This document shows, piece by piece, positions 22,400 through 33,909 of a stretch of DNA of 64,000 nucleotides. The stretch is taken from contig JARFIW010000108.1 of NCBI GenBank assembly GCA_036346225.1, positions 3,596,001 through 3,660,000 on the forward strand. Direction: 5' to 3'. The number at the start of each line of letters is the position of its first letter. The first letter of the stretch is position 1. The translations under genes and the position numbers were made by a program. The DNA comes from Platerodrilus igneus. Lineage: Eukaryota > Arthropoda > Insecta > Coleoptera > Lycidae. The notes under the pieces are model-generated. The model made no database searches and was not told the DNA's origin. It saw nothing but the letters and a program-made list of their open reading frames with translations.

Positions 22400-23590
22400 A
22401 AAATTGTTACAAACTCATCATCCTCTATTATTAAATATTTTCCCAAATACTCTTATTTGAATGCGCACATACATTTTAATCACACATGCAACGCTTAACG
22501 TTTATATTTTGCACAAAAATATCAAAATCGTTTGAAACCACTTTTTTCTGCAGCATTCACATTCTTTATCTTGCATGCTACCACAAAGTGATTCTTAGTG
22601 CCACAATTTTTGCATTTCTTGCCGTAGATAGGGTATTCACGTGGTCCATGTGTTCTTTGGCATCTCCGACATAGAAATTTCTCATGTGGTGTGTTCTGGT
22701 CATCCTTAGACTTAGATTTCTTTTTGTGATATTTTCTTTTCTCCGTAATAGCTCTGTTAGCATTGCTTGTCTGTTGAAATTGTAAACTTAGCAACTTACT
22801 TTGTTCGCTAGTACTGCAGAAGTTAATAGCCTGAGTTAAAGTCGGGTTGTCAACCCTAAGCAGTGCTTCTTTTGTAGTGGGATCTCGTATGCCCATTACG
22901 ACTTTGTCTCGTAACACCTTGTCTTCTGCAGATTCATTAGGATCTACATTATTGTAGTTACAAGATTTTACTAGATGTCTGCAGTCTGTGAGGTAATGTT
23001 CGAAACTCACTTTCCTTTTGGATGCATTTAATAAGATTATATCTTTGAAAACTTTCATTTACACGTGGATTTACATATTTAGCTCCAAGGTATAGAGACA
23101 CAAAGATAAGGTAAAAGGGAACCTACATCCTAAAAAAGAGAAAAAACAGACACGACACAGGTAGCTGTACTCGGCTTCAGGCCTCGTAGTCTAATCGCGT
23201 CGTATCACACTGCGCGCACTTGCGCCATTCACTCCATGCAGGCGCGACTCGGGAACGACGGAAATTGACCAGTTTATTTAAAAATATTCGCGGGAATTTA
23301 TTTACATATTTAACAATGTACATTGCCAAATTTGGAATGTAACAAGTATAAAAGTGGAATAATTCTAGTCAAATCCTTACCAATTATATTTCGTAAAATT
23401 GATAGTTTTACTTGATCGGCTGCCTCATGCTGTCCTGTTACCACTAAATAATCCTCAAAAGCAATTTTCCAAAATTTTCACTCACTGGCAGCATGTTGTT
23501 CTTGCAGGTCAAAATCTAGCATTCATTTTACAGAACCGCTAGACGTAGCCATCTTAAACAACAATGTAGTAGGCTCACAGGCACCTAAAA
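22400..23590 (-). pseudogene. Gypsy-A gag
   Basis: The frame 22522-23058 carries the C-terminal capsid (VSFEHYLTDCRHLVKSCNY, DKVVMGIRDPTTKEALLR). It ends in two zinc knuckles, CRRCQRTHGPREYPIYG and CKNCGTKNHFVVAC. The N-terminus (start MATSSGSVK near 23575, then EDYLVVTGQHEAADQVKLSIL) lies right of an LTR fragment at 23059-23344, which replaced the middle of the capsid domain. The layout matches Mag-clade gag. Confidence 0.83.
23059..23344 (-). mobile_element. Gypsy-D LTR fragment inside Gypsy-A gag
   Basis: On the minus strand it starts TGTTACATTCC at 23344 and follows the family sequence through the GATA- and pyrimidine-rich middle. It stops near CCACGTG, close to where other copies have their ACGTGAGTA motif. 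No matching duplication was found, and about 30 gag codons are missing, so the insertion was followed or accompanied by a deletion. Confidence 0.7.
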
Positions 23591-23661
23591 TTTTAACTGC
23601 TTCCTTAAATTATTATATACTCCTAATATTTATCGCAATAGGTTCTATTTCGACTGCACAA

Positions 23662-23862
23662 TGTTTTAATATCATTTGACGTACATTTAACTAAACTAAA
23701 TAACACACACTTTAATGTAAGAACATAGCATGACTGTTTTTACATGATAATAACTTACAGGAAGAAGAGAGAGAGTGACACAAATAGCTAAACAATATAG
23801 TTAACTAACATAGTGTCTCAATTACGGCTTACTGTTAATCTTAAATCATCTATTGTCAAACA
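23662..23862 (-). repeat. Gypsy-A 5' LTR
   Basis: It matches 11006-11192 along its length. It is the upstream LTR, followed on the minus strand by an A/T-rich leader and the gag start at about 23575. The right border is taken at CAAACA, next to CGTAG. Confidence 0.8.
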
Positions 23863-24560
23863 CGTAGAACACAATTTTTATCTGAATTCGTTAGGCGTTA
23901 CCAGCACTGCACAAAAAATTTTAGTAAATAATTAATCGTAAGAGACTTTTTTGTACAATTAATTCAGGGGCATTACAAAATATTTGTGTAATCTAGTTAG
24001 AAAATAGGTTATGTGAATAATCTTCAAGTTTTTTAGAAACAGCTTTATTACCGTGAGGAAAAAGAATGTTAAACATAACTTTCCACGGTTTGTAATAGAC
24101 ACACGTTGCCTGCCCAACCAAACAAGGTGACTCAATGAAGAACGGCTGTGATTTACAACTTGCGAGAAAAGGGCCGTCATGATCCTCCCTTACCGTTAAT
24201 CGCCTGTGCAGGAGTGAGTGCTTTATAAACTAAGCAGTGGAGTGTTTACCTGTCGTTTCATTATACCCAAATCCATTATCGTACTTATTCTTGTTCCAGT
24301 TTTATGTTGTGGGAATAGCAAAAAACTGCTCTACAAAATACGAACTAGAGAAACCACGTGCGACCTACGCTCCATACAACCTTGAGATAAAACAACAATT
24401 ATTGGTTAACCCGCTTGCTATTATGTATTAATTTAAAGATACGCAAAATATCAGTTAATGTAAATTGTAAACGTAGACTTTGTTGGTACATTCTGTGAAA
24501 CTCAGTACGCTCTCTAAGCGAGTACATGATTGACTGCCTTACCTTTGTTTGTACTGTAAT
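23863..24560 (-). mobile_element. Harbinger-family fragment (third copy)
   Basis: 23865-24180 matches 9024-9440, and 24205-24560 matches 8235-8660 and 9925-10680 with its MITE removed. Transposase coding sequence is absent. Gypsy-A appears to be inserted at the left end of this copy. Confidence 0.65.
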
Positions 24561-26429
24561 GATCTCGGTTTCAAGAAATGTTTCAAAATAAACCGTAAGT
24601 GTACAACCGGGCCATAACAACACATAACTAAACAGTACACTAATTTTTTTATTGATTATTAATATAATACAAAAATTATAATACTGAGGAATGTTAATAA
24701 TTAAAAACAACAATGATAATGTTAATAATGTAATCACAGGAAACAACTTTTGCAACTAATAAATATTTTAAATTTAACATTGCATTGAAGAGATAATAAA
24801 ATAAACAGTCTTGTACTTAAATTTGTGCAAAACCTGCATAAATGGAAGTAACTACGTATAATACTAAACCTTTGTACTATCATTAAATAAATCTTTTACA
24901 TCCACATATATATTTAAAATATTTAAATAAAATATGTAATGGAAGAACAAACTGTAACAACCGTGATATGATGTGACCAATCAAGCATTAAACATCAAGC
25001 CATCATTAGCCGCAGTAATTTTATAAGGCTGATAGTGTAGACGACATGAAATATTCATATAATTTTAGCTTTATTAGATCCTTCATCTTTTATATCGCAC
25101 TAGAAAATTGTAATTATTTGTATAATTGAATGTATTATTATTACAATATCGTTTGTTTTTAGAATATCGATCATTAAAATAAACTAATACAAATAAAATT
25201 AATTTGTTTATCAATTTCTAAAGTTATTTATACAAGTAAAAAAGTGTTGATGGTTCAACTTTCATCCATAGTAATTAATATGATGTTAGCTAAAGCCGAG
25301 GAAACTCCAAAATTTAAAGAGTTGGGAATGTAATCGCTGAAGAAATACAAATAGAAAAACTACAACGCCAGTGCGTTACGTAAATCAACATAAAGTAGTA
25401 GAAAAAATTTATTTATTACATTTAGTTAAATGAGCTTTAAGCACGAAAATTATCCTGTAAAAATGTAGAAGCTGTGGTAGTTTACATGGCATTCCATGTA
25501 ATATTAAATTGAAATACAGAAATAAACAGGAAAGCACTAATATATTAAACACAAACATTGACTATCGAGGCTTTACACTTTGTATTAGATTCAGAAAAAT
25601 AGATAGACCATGGGAAATAACCGTTCATAATAACATTTGTATAGATTCACACGAGTTCAAAAACCTGTGACCATTCGAGGGACACCCCAAAAATCACAAA
25701 CTCCTAATACAGAATAAAATTAATGCGTTGACACAGAGAGAACGTTTTTGACCTCGAACATCAAGCAGTTTGGGTGCGAAAAGCTTGAGATTTTAAAGCA
25801 GACAGATTGGAATGTAATGATTAAATTCGACAAAAGTTAGTTCAGTGACGGCGGATGTGTAGGTTATAGGCCCTCCAGGTTAAAGGTGGCCGACGACAAA
25901 CTCTTTTGAAATTTGCTGGATAAGTAGGTCAGGAAGTTCAAGCACGTGTGTACATACAGAATTTAAATCATGTCATTGGTGCATCAAGAAAAGAAATTAG
26001 GTAATGAAACGGTGATAAGCGGGCTTCACTCTGGAATAAAATGTTATAATTTAGGAATGTGATCTAACAGCTGGGGAAGGATGAGGTGAATCATTAACGT
26101 ACCTGGGCATGTTTAAATTTTTAAACTGTGAGTAAATTATGAGCTTTTGGCCTGATTTATAATTATGCACCTGTGGGTTTTAAATATAAATGCCTTGTAT
26201 TTACGTATGGGAAATTAACATTCCGTTACATAATTGCTCTATGGACTATGAAATAGCAATCGAATTAGTTTTGTTTGAATTAACGGCCATATTATCAGAA
26301 CAAGAAGTTTCATTCTAAAAGAGGAAGAAATATGTAAATGTAGGCTTATTTGTGGAATTAACGTTAAAGAGTGAAAACGCAGCATTAAAGTGATTAAAGA
26401 AAAAGTTGGTAGGTAACTGTTTTTATGTA
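24561..26429. other. Unassigned AT-rich stretch
   Basis: No protein motif, LTR or inverted-repeat pair was recognised. A weakly related block near 26110-26200 resembles 29030-29150 and may be the edge of the R1 repeat family. Confidence 0.4.
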
Positions 26430-27620
26430 TTGTTATTAAGGGTATTTCCAAAAATGGAATTTAGAATGCCGTATAGATCAATCTTGGAAACTAGAACAAT
26501 GGTGTGATAGATTATTTACGGATTAATGTCTTATGTTCATTTCCGTACCTCACGATATTAATGTATACTTCTATTAAATATCATACTACATTTCGTTTTC
26601 AGTTATTTTCGTTTCTACCATGCGTAACTCGGCCAATTATATGAACCACCCATGAGTATTTGTGAGATACATGGCACGAGAAGAAACGAAGACGGGTTTA
26701 CAAGGCACCCAGTACTCAAATCCAGAACCATATTTACGAAATAAACTTGAAACATAAGCTATTATTGGTGATTAACTGTCTCCCCATTTTTTAAATGCAT
26801 AAGATGCTTTCATTAAACACACGAAGGTAATGATGGAATAACATGGTACAACCAAGACCAGTAGGCTGTTTAGAAAAAACAGTAGTAATCAAACAGTCTA
26901 ATGAAAGTATTTGTTCGGAAGTAAGATCGGAAATAACGCGGGTAGGATCGGAGGAGGAGATGGCTTGTATAATTTGTATATTTAATAGAAGTATACAGAA
27001 GTATCGCAAAGTAAGGAAATGAATGTAACAAATATTTCGTTTCTATAAGGATTTCTGTAAATATACCTGGCAAGTTGGATGTTACATTCGTTTGTTTTTC
27101 TTTAATATTAATGTACGTGTATTTATATTTCCGGAATTTACTGTTAAGAGTTTAAGCTTAGGTGGAATTTTAATTGGAGTTATTTTTAAGATATGAAAAA
27201 ATGATAATTGCGAAAAGATAATCAACTACCCCAGTGATAAAGTCGTATTTGAAAGAGGTCTTAATCATGAAAAATTTCTTTAATTTGACAAAAGTTAATG
27301 AGTGTTTTAAGATATTGTATAGAAAGGTAACGTATGATGTCACAAGATTATAGAACGCCGGAAGCAGGGCAACATATCCAGAATGACTGTCTTGTAGGTA
27401 ACGCACACTGAAGAGATTGCTATAATAAGACGGTTTGGTGCCCTTTACTTTTGATAACCCGTAAAACCTTTTAAGGTAAGTGGTAATACTTTTATTATGT
27501 TTATCATTTTTTCTTCCATAGGAACCCACTCCCACACCACTGTAGTTGGCCTATGCACCTTTAAAATTGTTATGGCTTCCGCCCCTACTGGACAAATTTA
27601 AATTTCTATTGTAACGTCAC
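26430..27620 (+). repeat. Dispersed repeat R1, copy 1
   Basis: Segments match the block at 49050-49378, which resumes at 51671-51892 and 52480-52570. Shared pieces include TTTACGGATTAATGT-like, TTAGGTGGAATTTTA, AAGTCGTATTTG, GGTTTGGTGCCC and CACCACTGTAGT blocks. This copy lacks the piggyBac and the block that interrupt copy 2. The longest frame, 27170-27535 on the minus strand, is not recognisably conserved as protein. The element class is unknown. Confidence 0.6.
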
Positions 27621-29170
27621 TTTTACCTGTAACAAAGCATTTTCGTAATTTAAATGGTCGTAGAACACAAATTCTCAGTTTTCTGTACACAAACTTGTAG
27701 CAATCGTTTAGAGTTAGAATGCAAATATAATTTCTACATAAACTGTTCAAAATGTTTCTCTTTGCATACTTACGAAATGTCTTTTTACATACAATACCTA
27801 TAGCCAATTGGGCTCAATGACGATTTATTCAACACTTGGAACATCTAACAAATGTCAAAGTATAAAGGTCCCTAAGAGATAATTTCAAATAGAGAAGTAA
27901 TGTAAAAAATACCTAAAATCTTCGCCTAAAAATATTAGATATTGTTAAGCTAGTACGATAGAATAAAGAAAGGAAGATGGGATTACAAATTGGAGAGCAA
28001 AAGTGAAAGGAAATTAGCAAGAAGTTCGTGAATTATGAGTTTACGAAGGTTTATTCTGGAAGACAAGAGGGATTTAGAAGAATTCCTTTGACATCATAAG
28101 GGGAGTTTAATAAAGTGGATTTAAATTAAGTTAAGGACAATTTGTTGTAAATAGTTACAGAAGGAGAGATTTGTACATAGTTAAGTGTATAGGAATTGAG
28201 ATAGAAAATGGATAAATAAGTGTAGGAAACACAGTCAGGTTTATAAGGGATTGAGTTTGCTTACAGGGTAAAGATTACTTGAGGATGGATGATTTTTAGG
28301 TAATGGGATATAAGGTTTAATATATACCAAAAAAGGATGCGTAGGTCAGGAAAACGTGAACTAATTAATCGACAAATTTTTTTAAGAATAAATAATATAA
28401 GTTTGGAGGCTTAGAAAGGGAAGATTTTTCTAAAGGAAATTGTTGATTACAACTGTACAAAAATTATTGTTGTTGTATAGAAGAATGTCAGTTGCGTATG
28501 CATTACTGAAATAAATAACGCAAGAAACACAGAATCGAATCTGAAACATGGCTAGACATTATAGAACAATTGAAACAACAATACAAAATACGTGACTCAT
28601 GTAATTAACGTGACAATAACCTTTTTAGTCAGCATAGATAAATTTTACATTGGGAGAACGCATTATTATAGAGGGAGAAATGTGCTATAACAACTAAGCC
28701 CGACAGTTGAAAGTTCAAATGCAGAAAGTTAATTAGAACGAGCATGTAATAAGGCGGAAAAGCTGTACTGTTGGTATGTGGACAGGTTAAAAGTTAGCGG
28801 ACGAAACGGAGTCTCAAGATGTAATGTGGACTTCACCGAGGATAAAACGTGGCCTGGAATTTTTTTAATTTTGCAAAAGCAGGCTAGATTTTAATTCCAG
28901 TGTTTGTGGAATTAACGAAGGGACTGGTTAAAGGGGTTAGGAACCTGGAGAGTTCGCCCCTCCAATAATGATTTTGTGTTGTGTTGGGTGAAGGAGGCAT
29001 TGTCATAATCGGCAAGAATGTCTGATAATTTATGGGCATCCTTGAGTTTAACAATATTTTAAAACGTGAGCAAATGAGTTTTTATGTTTATACTTTTCAT
29101 TATAGATATGTGAATTTTAAATGTAAACGGGTTGGTATTTATATAGCATGAAATGTCAGGAAGTGCAGGT
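27621..29170. other. C-poor, purine-rich tract, unassigned
   Basis: From about 27930 to 28460 the plus strand is strongly purine-biased and poor in C, with G well in excess of C. Parts near 28900-29160 resemble 26100-26400. No frame or terminal repeats were seen. Confidence 0.45.
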
Positions 29171-30937
29171 CCAACCATTCCTAACAATATTAATCTTCAA
29201 AATTACGACAACATATATGCTAAAATTTGTCTGAATATTTCATATCGGCCTATAGAAAAGACTAGAGACGATTGCTTATGTTAACGTTTGATAGCAAAAA
29301 TTTGCATCTAAACTAATTCTATAATTTGTACATTTAGTTTAGGTAAGCATGTTTAAAAGTGCCCTTTCTGTTACCTCCTTGCATTAACATTGTAAATATA
29401 CATTTAATTTTTAGAAAACATTTACTAAAACTAAGAATAGTACGCATCGACCACAAAATAGCAAGAATTATTCCATCAATTATTAGATAATCTACGTGCA
29501 CATGTTATATCAGTCGTATTATTGTACATTAATATTATTTACATATAATTACATAAAATAAAGGGTAAGATAATGTTTATTTTTAATTTGCCGCATAATT
29601 TGAGTTATAAAAACAACATTATCGTTAGTTAATATTCTTAGGTATAAATATGAGATAAAAGCGGGATAGGAACCATTTTGTGCAACTACTTACTTTTAAA
29701 ATATTTTAGCTAAAATACATTTAATACATGGCGCGTTATTTGAGAACCTTATATTAGTAAATAAAGCTTATTTAGTTTGACTAGATAACTTTGTTTATCG
29801 ATCACTGCAAATATCCACTCATTCTCATCTTCGTGTCAATCTTTATTATTGCCATTTATAGTATAAAAGGTAAATATGTTCAGTCTTAGCTGGTGCTATT
29901 CAAACTAAGCTGCGCTAGTTATAATTGACTAACTTGCTTTAAGTATACGATTCGCTTAAATAATCAAAAAAATACTCATAACTTTGATTGACGTTTCTTA
30001 CATAGTTAGTCGTAGATGCTGATAGATTCGCATTAAGAGCATTTGTACGATACTGCTCACTAAATGACAGCAGAATGTCTTGGATCTTTGCAATGATCTC
30101 CTCTACTCAGGCGTTCGATTCCTGTAACAAAATAAACATTAATAAATATTTGAAACATAATTAAAAAATTTTTATGTTCATGCATGTCGTAAGATGATAT
30201 GTGCAGGTTTATAATAAACGATACAGTACATGAGCAATGAAACAAGTCATCAGCTGTTATTACTGCATCATGATGATTTTACACCAACTGCAAAGAAACA
30301 CAAACTTTCTACCTAACATCTGCCACTTACTATCAAACAATATAATAACAACCATTAATGCTAAAATAATTAATATAACAATTAGCGTTGCTATGGGAAG
30401 GTTTGTAATAATTAAACGAGGTTTGGTTTTACATGACATGAACTTCTGGAATGACTGGAATAAAATTAGACCGGAAGAACAAGCTTAGGATGCCCAATAT
30501 TAAGGGATATATCTTTATAAGTTCTGGTTTAATTCCCAGTTTGTTTGACAAGTAAAGAAAAGTGTACGGCATCTGAAAACCTCGTATAAAAGAAGCAAAC
30601 TATTTTGTTTGTTGTTGATAAGAGCAATTAACGTGTAACACTAATGCATTAATTAAGCATACATTTGTATATAAGAAAATATTTATTAATTTAAGTTAGT
30701 TAAAATCCATAAAATTTAAAAGAAGTCCAGGTAGTTTACAGTTTATAAAGGGCTGTTCAATTATTACCAAAATCAACAGAGGAAGTAACCGATACATTCT
30801 TCTACAACCAGCAATAAAAGGGACTTCACATGTTGAATATCAAATTATAAAAATACCGATATATTTTCCTATAAATAATCGACCAACAAACATATACTCG
30901 TAAACATTCTCACACGTTGCAAAGACCACAAAATCAT
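29171..30937. other. Unassigned AT-rich stretch
   Basis: The longest frame (30237-30488) shows no recognisable motif. A TATAAAAGG lies at 29862-29870 without a supporting gene. It ends at the TTAA beside the piggyBac element. Confidence 0.45.
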
Positions 30938-31204
30938 TTAACCCGGCATTAGTCACTATATGATTTCTTACACCGTTAGTCGCGTGTTGACACTATGCCA
31001 AACTGTATTTTTCTAACAATGAGACTATTTTAGCAGCTTATCGTGCTTGTTAATAAAGAATTTTGATTATTTAGTCAAACTTTTTTAATATAGCAAATAA
31101 TATAGGATTTACTGACAAAAAAATTATAAATTAAAAATAAATAACATTGCATACTTACAACTAAGCAATTACCTATAGTTCTATACTACATAATTATATT
31201 ATTC

Positions 31205-32130
31205 CTATACTATTCTTTTTGTGATTAGTTGCCCGAACTTTATTAAACTGACCCTCAATTGGAGCAGGAATATGCTACAAGATCTGAACAGACAGGCCAA
31301 TGGCAAGTAACACTTTTTTGTTCGTTCTGCGGTTTTTCTTCGAGAACACAAATAATAAATATTCACTAAAGTTTCTGATGGATGTTGTGAGCTTTCTGAG
31401 GATTGTTCTCCAACAATTTTTCCAATGAAAGTACGTAATAATAATGACAAATTTCTTATTTGTGCTCGATTTATAAGGTGAGGTTTCATGAGCGAAAGAG
31501 CCAATTGTTTCTTTGATGTGGTCCTTATTATTTATTTTGTGTATGCCATAGCTAAATTTACACCACAATGTTCAACATTTAAAAATACAGTGTCAATGGC
31601 CATCTACAACTTATTCTAGACACTGAATACGGGCTTTTCATTTCGTCAACAACATCTACTCCACCTTTTGTCAAATTGTAGAATATAATAATCGAAGGTT
31701 TTGTTTGTTCTCCTGAATCTTCATCAATCGCGTCGTTGTTGTGCATAGTAGACAAAAGTATAACATTTTTGCCTATTTTGGCACACATGATGCAAGTACG
31801 GCACCCTTAGAAAAAGCAAATATACTGCTATGTCGCGTTCGGTGCGTGATGTTGGTTAGTTCTACAGGAATCTTTTTATTTTTGCGGAGGGTGCCTACGA
31901 TAGTTGTTCTGTGATTAATCAAAACATCCCTTGCTAACGGCACAGATGTGACATAATTATCCATTGTTATGTTGCGGACTGTATTCAGAATTGGTGTTGC
32001 TATTCGTTTGACAACACTAGCAGCCCGATTATCCTGTTCATATGGCGCCTTTGGTTGTATTCCTGCATAAATTTCCAAATTGGAGGTGTAAAGTGTTCTT
32101 GCGTCCATACGGGTATAAATCTTGATACCA
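31205..32130 (-). pseudogene. piggyBac-1 transposase, C-terminal part
   Basis: On the minus strand from the Gypsy junction: GIKIYTRMDARTLYTSNLE, then NITMDNYVTSVPLA (a catalytic Asp in an MDNYVTS context), then KGGVDVVDEM (another catalytic Asp), then SCRWPLTLYF. The last frames (31205-31568) are frameshifted. A Cys-rich C-terminal domain is not obvious. At its right edge the coding sequence meets the Gypsy LTR at AAAT, 32131-32134. Confidence 0.87.
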
Positions 32131-32134
32131 AAAT

Positions 32135-32738
32135 TGTTACGTGCCGAAAATTTCGGCACTAGACATTTTTAAATAAGTGTTAATATGAGAGGATTTCGCG
32201 CCATAAATTTAAAAGACTTGTTGCGCGTATTTTCGTCACTTTAGAAGTGCATTGTGCGAGATTCGCGTCAACGCGTGTGGGGGAAGAGAAAAGTGGGGAA
32301 TTTTCGAAAGACACGTAGGGACTTGCCTTTGAAACGTGAACAAGAATAGTTGGTTTGGTATCTTATCGTATCTTTTTGTTATGTAGATTCCCTTGCCTTA
32401 TCTTTGATTATCGTTCCTCCAACCCGTTCCTTATCGTACCTCTACATAGGAAGAAGACCAGCGAATTTGGATGCAACCTGGCCCAAGATCCACGACCCGA
32501 GAATCATCATGAAGTAATCCGGATGCAAGCCGCCATCATGAAGTAATTCTGAAGGAAGCTTTGCCTATTCACGTAAGTACCCCGTGGGTTTTTTATATAA
32601 TTTATATAATTGAAAATGTGTTGAAATAATTTGCATATTGTGTGACGTCATCGAAATTTGTGCGTCGATTTTCACATTATGTAATATCGTTACCAACTGT
32701 CTTTTGTGTCGCATGTATTGCGTCCACTGGACTGTAAT
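32135..32738 (+). repeat. Gypsy-D 5' LTR
   Basis: It starts TGTTACGTGCCG with a short inverted repeat (GTGCCGAAAATTTCGGCAC) just inside. The middle carries several AGATAA-type GATA motifs on the minus strand. GTAAGTA lies at 32573-32579, 438 bp from the start. The end, ACTGTAAT, is a decayed version of GTAACA. Confidence 0.85.
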
Positions 32739-32740
32739 AA

Positions 32741-32756
32741 TGGCGCCCAACGTGGG
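32741..32756 (+). promoter_or_regulatory. Primer-binding site
   Basis: TGGCGCCCAACGTGGG begins 2 bp after the LTR. TGG plus this GC-rich string is the complement of a tRNA 3' end and resembles lysine-type primer sites. The tRNA identity is an inference. Confidence 0.8.
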
Positions 32757-33289
32757 TTTTTGGTTGTATAAAAATCTTTTCTTTTGTTTTTATGGCTTAT
32801 AATGTATTAATTAACGATATCTATAGCTTTTTCATTTTAAAAAAAATAATTATGTAAATTTTAATACCTGATGACTATAAAAATTTATGGTGGCAGCTCT
32901 GTGGTTACTGCAGATTTACCTAAAATGACATGACAGCTATTATGATAATTTAACATAAACCGCCATATTGACTATTGAAATTCATGGCTTATATTTTTAT
33001 AATGTTTTGCTAATCCAATTAATTTTCTTGTAGTGTCCTTCCTAACTTGAATTGTCTTAAATAAGTGCTGGTTTGTTTGAAATGGAATTAAAAGTGTTTT
33101 CCTTCAGCAGTGTATGTAGTATAATATAACCTCACTTACATACATGTTTGCATCATATAAGTTTGAATGTAAGTATTTTTAATAAGCTGTTTAAGCTTAT
33201 TTTCTACCTATTATGAAGTAAAAGTGAATTTTTTTTAACATTGCTGTAAAATGTAGTTAGAATAATCACTTTACTTTTGAATTTTTTTT

Positions 33290-33909
33290 AACTTATCTTA
33301 ACTTGTTTTTGAGATAAATTTTTAAAGCTACAGTTTAATCAACATATAATGTATCTTTCTATAATTTTGAGTGTCTTTTTACAACCTAAATAATCAATTA
33401 TAAATTACAATTACTTACATAAAGAAAATTCCATCTCGAAATATAGATTTTCTAATTAACTAAGCTTTTAATATATATTCTAAAACGTTATAGTAACCTA
33501 ATCTTGTTGTATTTGTTTTCTTAAATACTATCTTGCTTTGATACCGTTTTAAAAGTGTTTTCTAGTAATTTAAATATTCAGTTATGATTTACAAATTATT
33601 TTTAAAGACAACTTTGTGTTTGAAAACAGTTACCGTAATCATTTGAGCTTTTAGTATATGCCCTAACACGTTAGAGTAACGGAATCTTATTGTATTTGTT
33701 TTCTTAAACATTATCTTGCTCTGATACCGTTCTAAAAGTGTTTCCTTAGTAATTTAAACAGTAGTAACCTATAAATGCCTTTTTAAAGAAGATTTTGTCT
33801 TCAAATACATTTAACGTAAATAATTGAAGTTTGGTATACTATTTATCTTGTGAAATATTATAGTATCTTAAATTTCGTATATTTTTTTTGTCTCAAATAC
33901 TACCTTAAA
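33290..33909 (+). repeat. ~185-bp tandem repeats in the gag leader
   Basis: A block with TATTTGTTTTCTTAAA recurs at 33509 and 33692 (period 183), followed by GATACCGTT and TAAAAGTGTTT. A third, more diverged copy ends at the gag start (the AAATACTA landmark at 33523, variant at 33706, 33896). A weaker copy may precede 33460. The tract lies between the primer-binding site and gag. Confidence 0.72.

Larger units (their letters stand above)
11006..23862 (-). mobile_element. Gypsy-A: old Ty3/Gypsy (Mag-like), expanded by insertions
   Basis: Matching short LTRs lie at 11006-11192 and 23662-23862. On the minus strand the internal pieces occur in correct retroelement order: gag (23590-22400), protease (20480-20060), RT (19990-19838, then 18411-17960), RNase H (17860-17568), the linker (17166-16909) and integrase (16850-16783, then 12093-11600). 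Everything between these pieces is a later insertion. The flanking 5-mers, GGTAC and CGTAG, each differ by one base from CGTAC, the uninterrupted form at 9024-9028 in a Harbinger relative. The element therefore appears to have landed in a Harbinger copy. Confidence 0.82.

Noticed and set aside
27170..27535. 121-codon minus-strand frame as a host gene
   Set aside because: It lies in the R1 repeat, shows no motif, and the matching region of the second R1 copy does not preserve it.
29862..29885. TATAAAAGG with a TCAGTC initiator as a promoter
   Set aside because: The spacing is about 20 bp rather than 30, and no gene follows.
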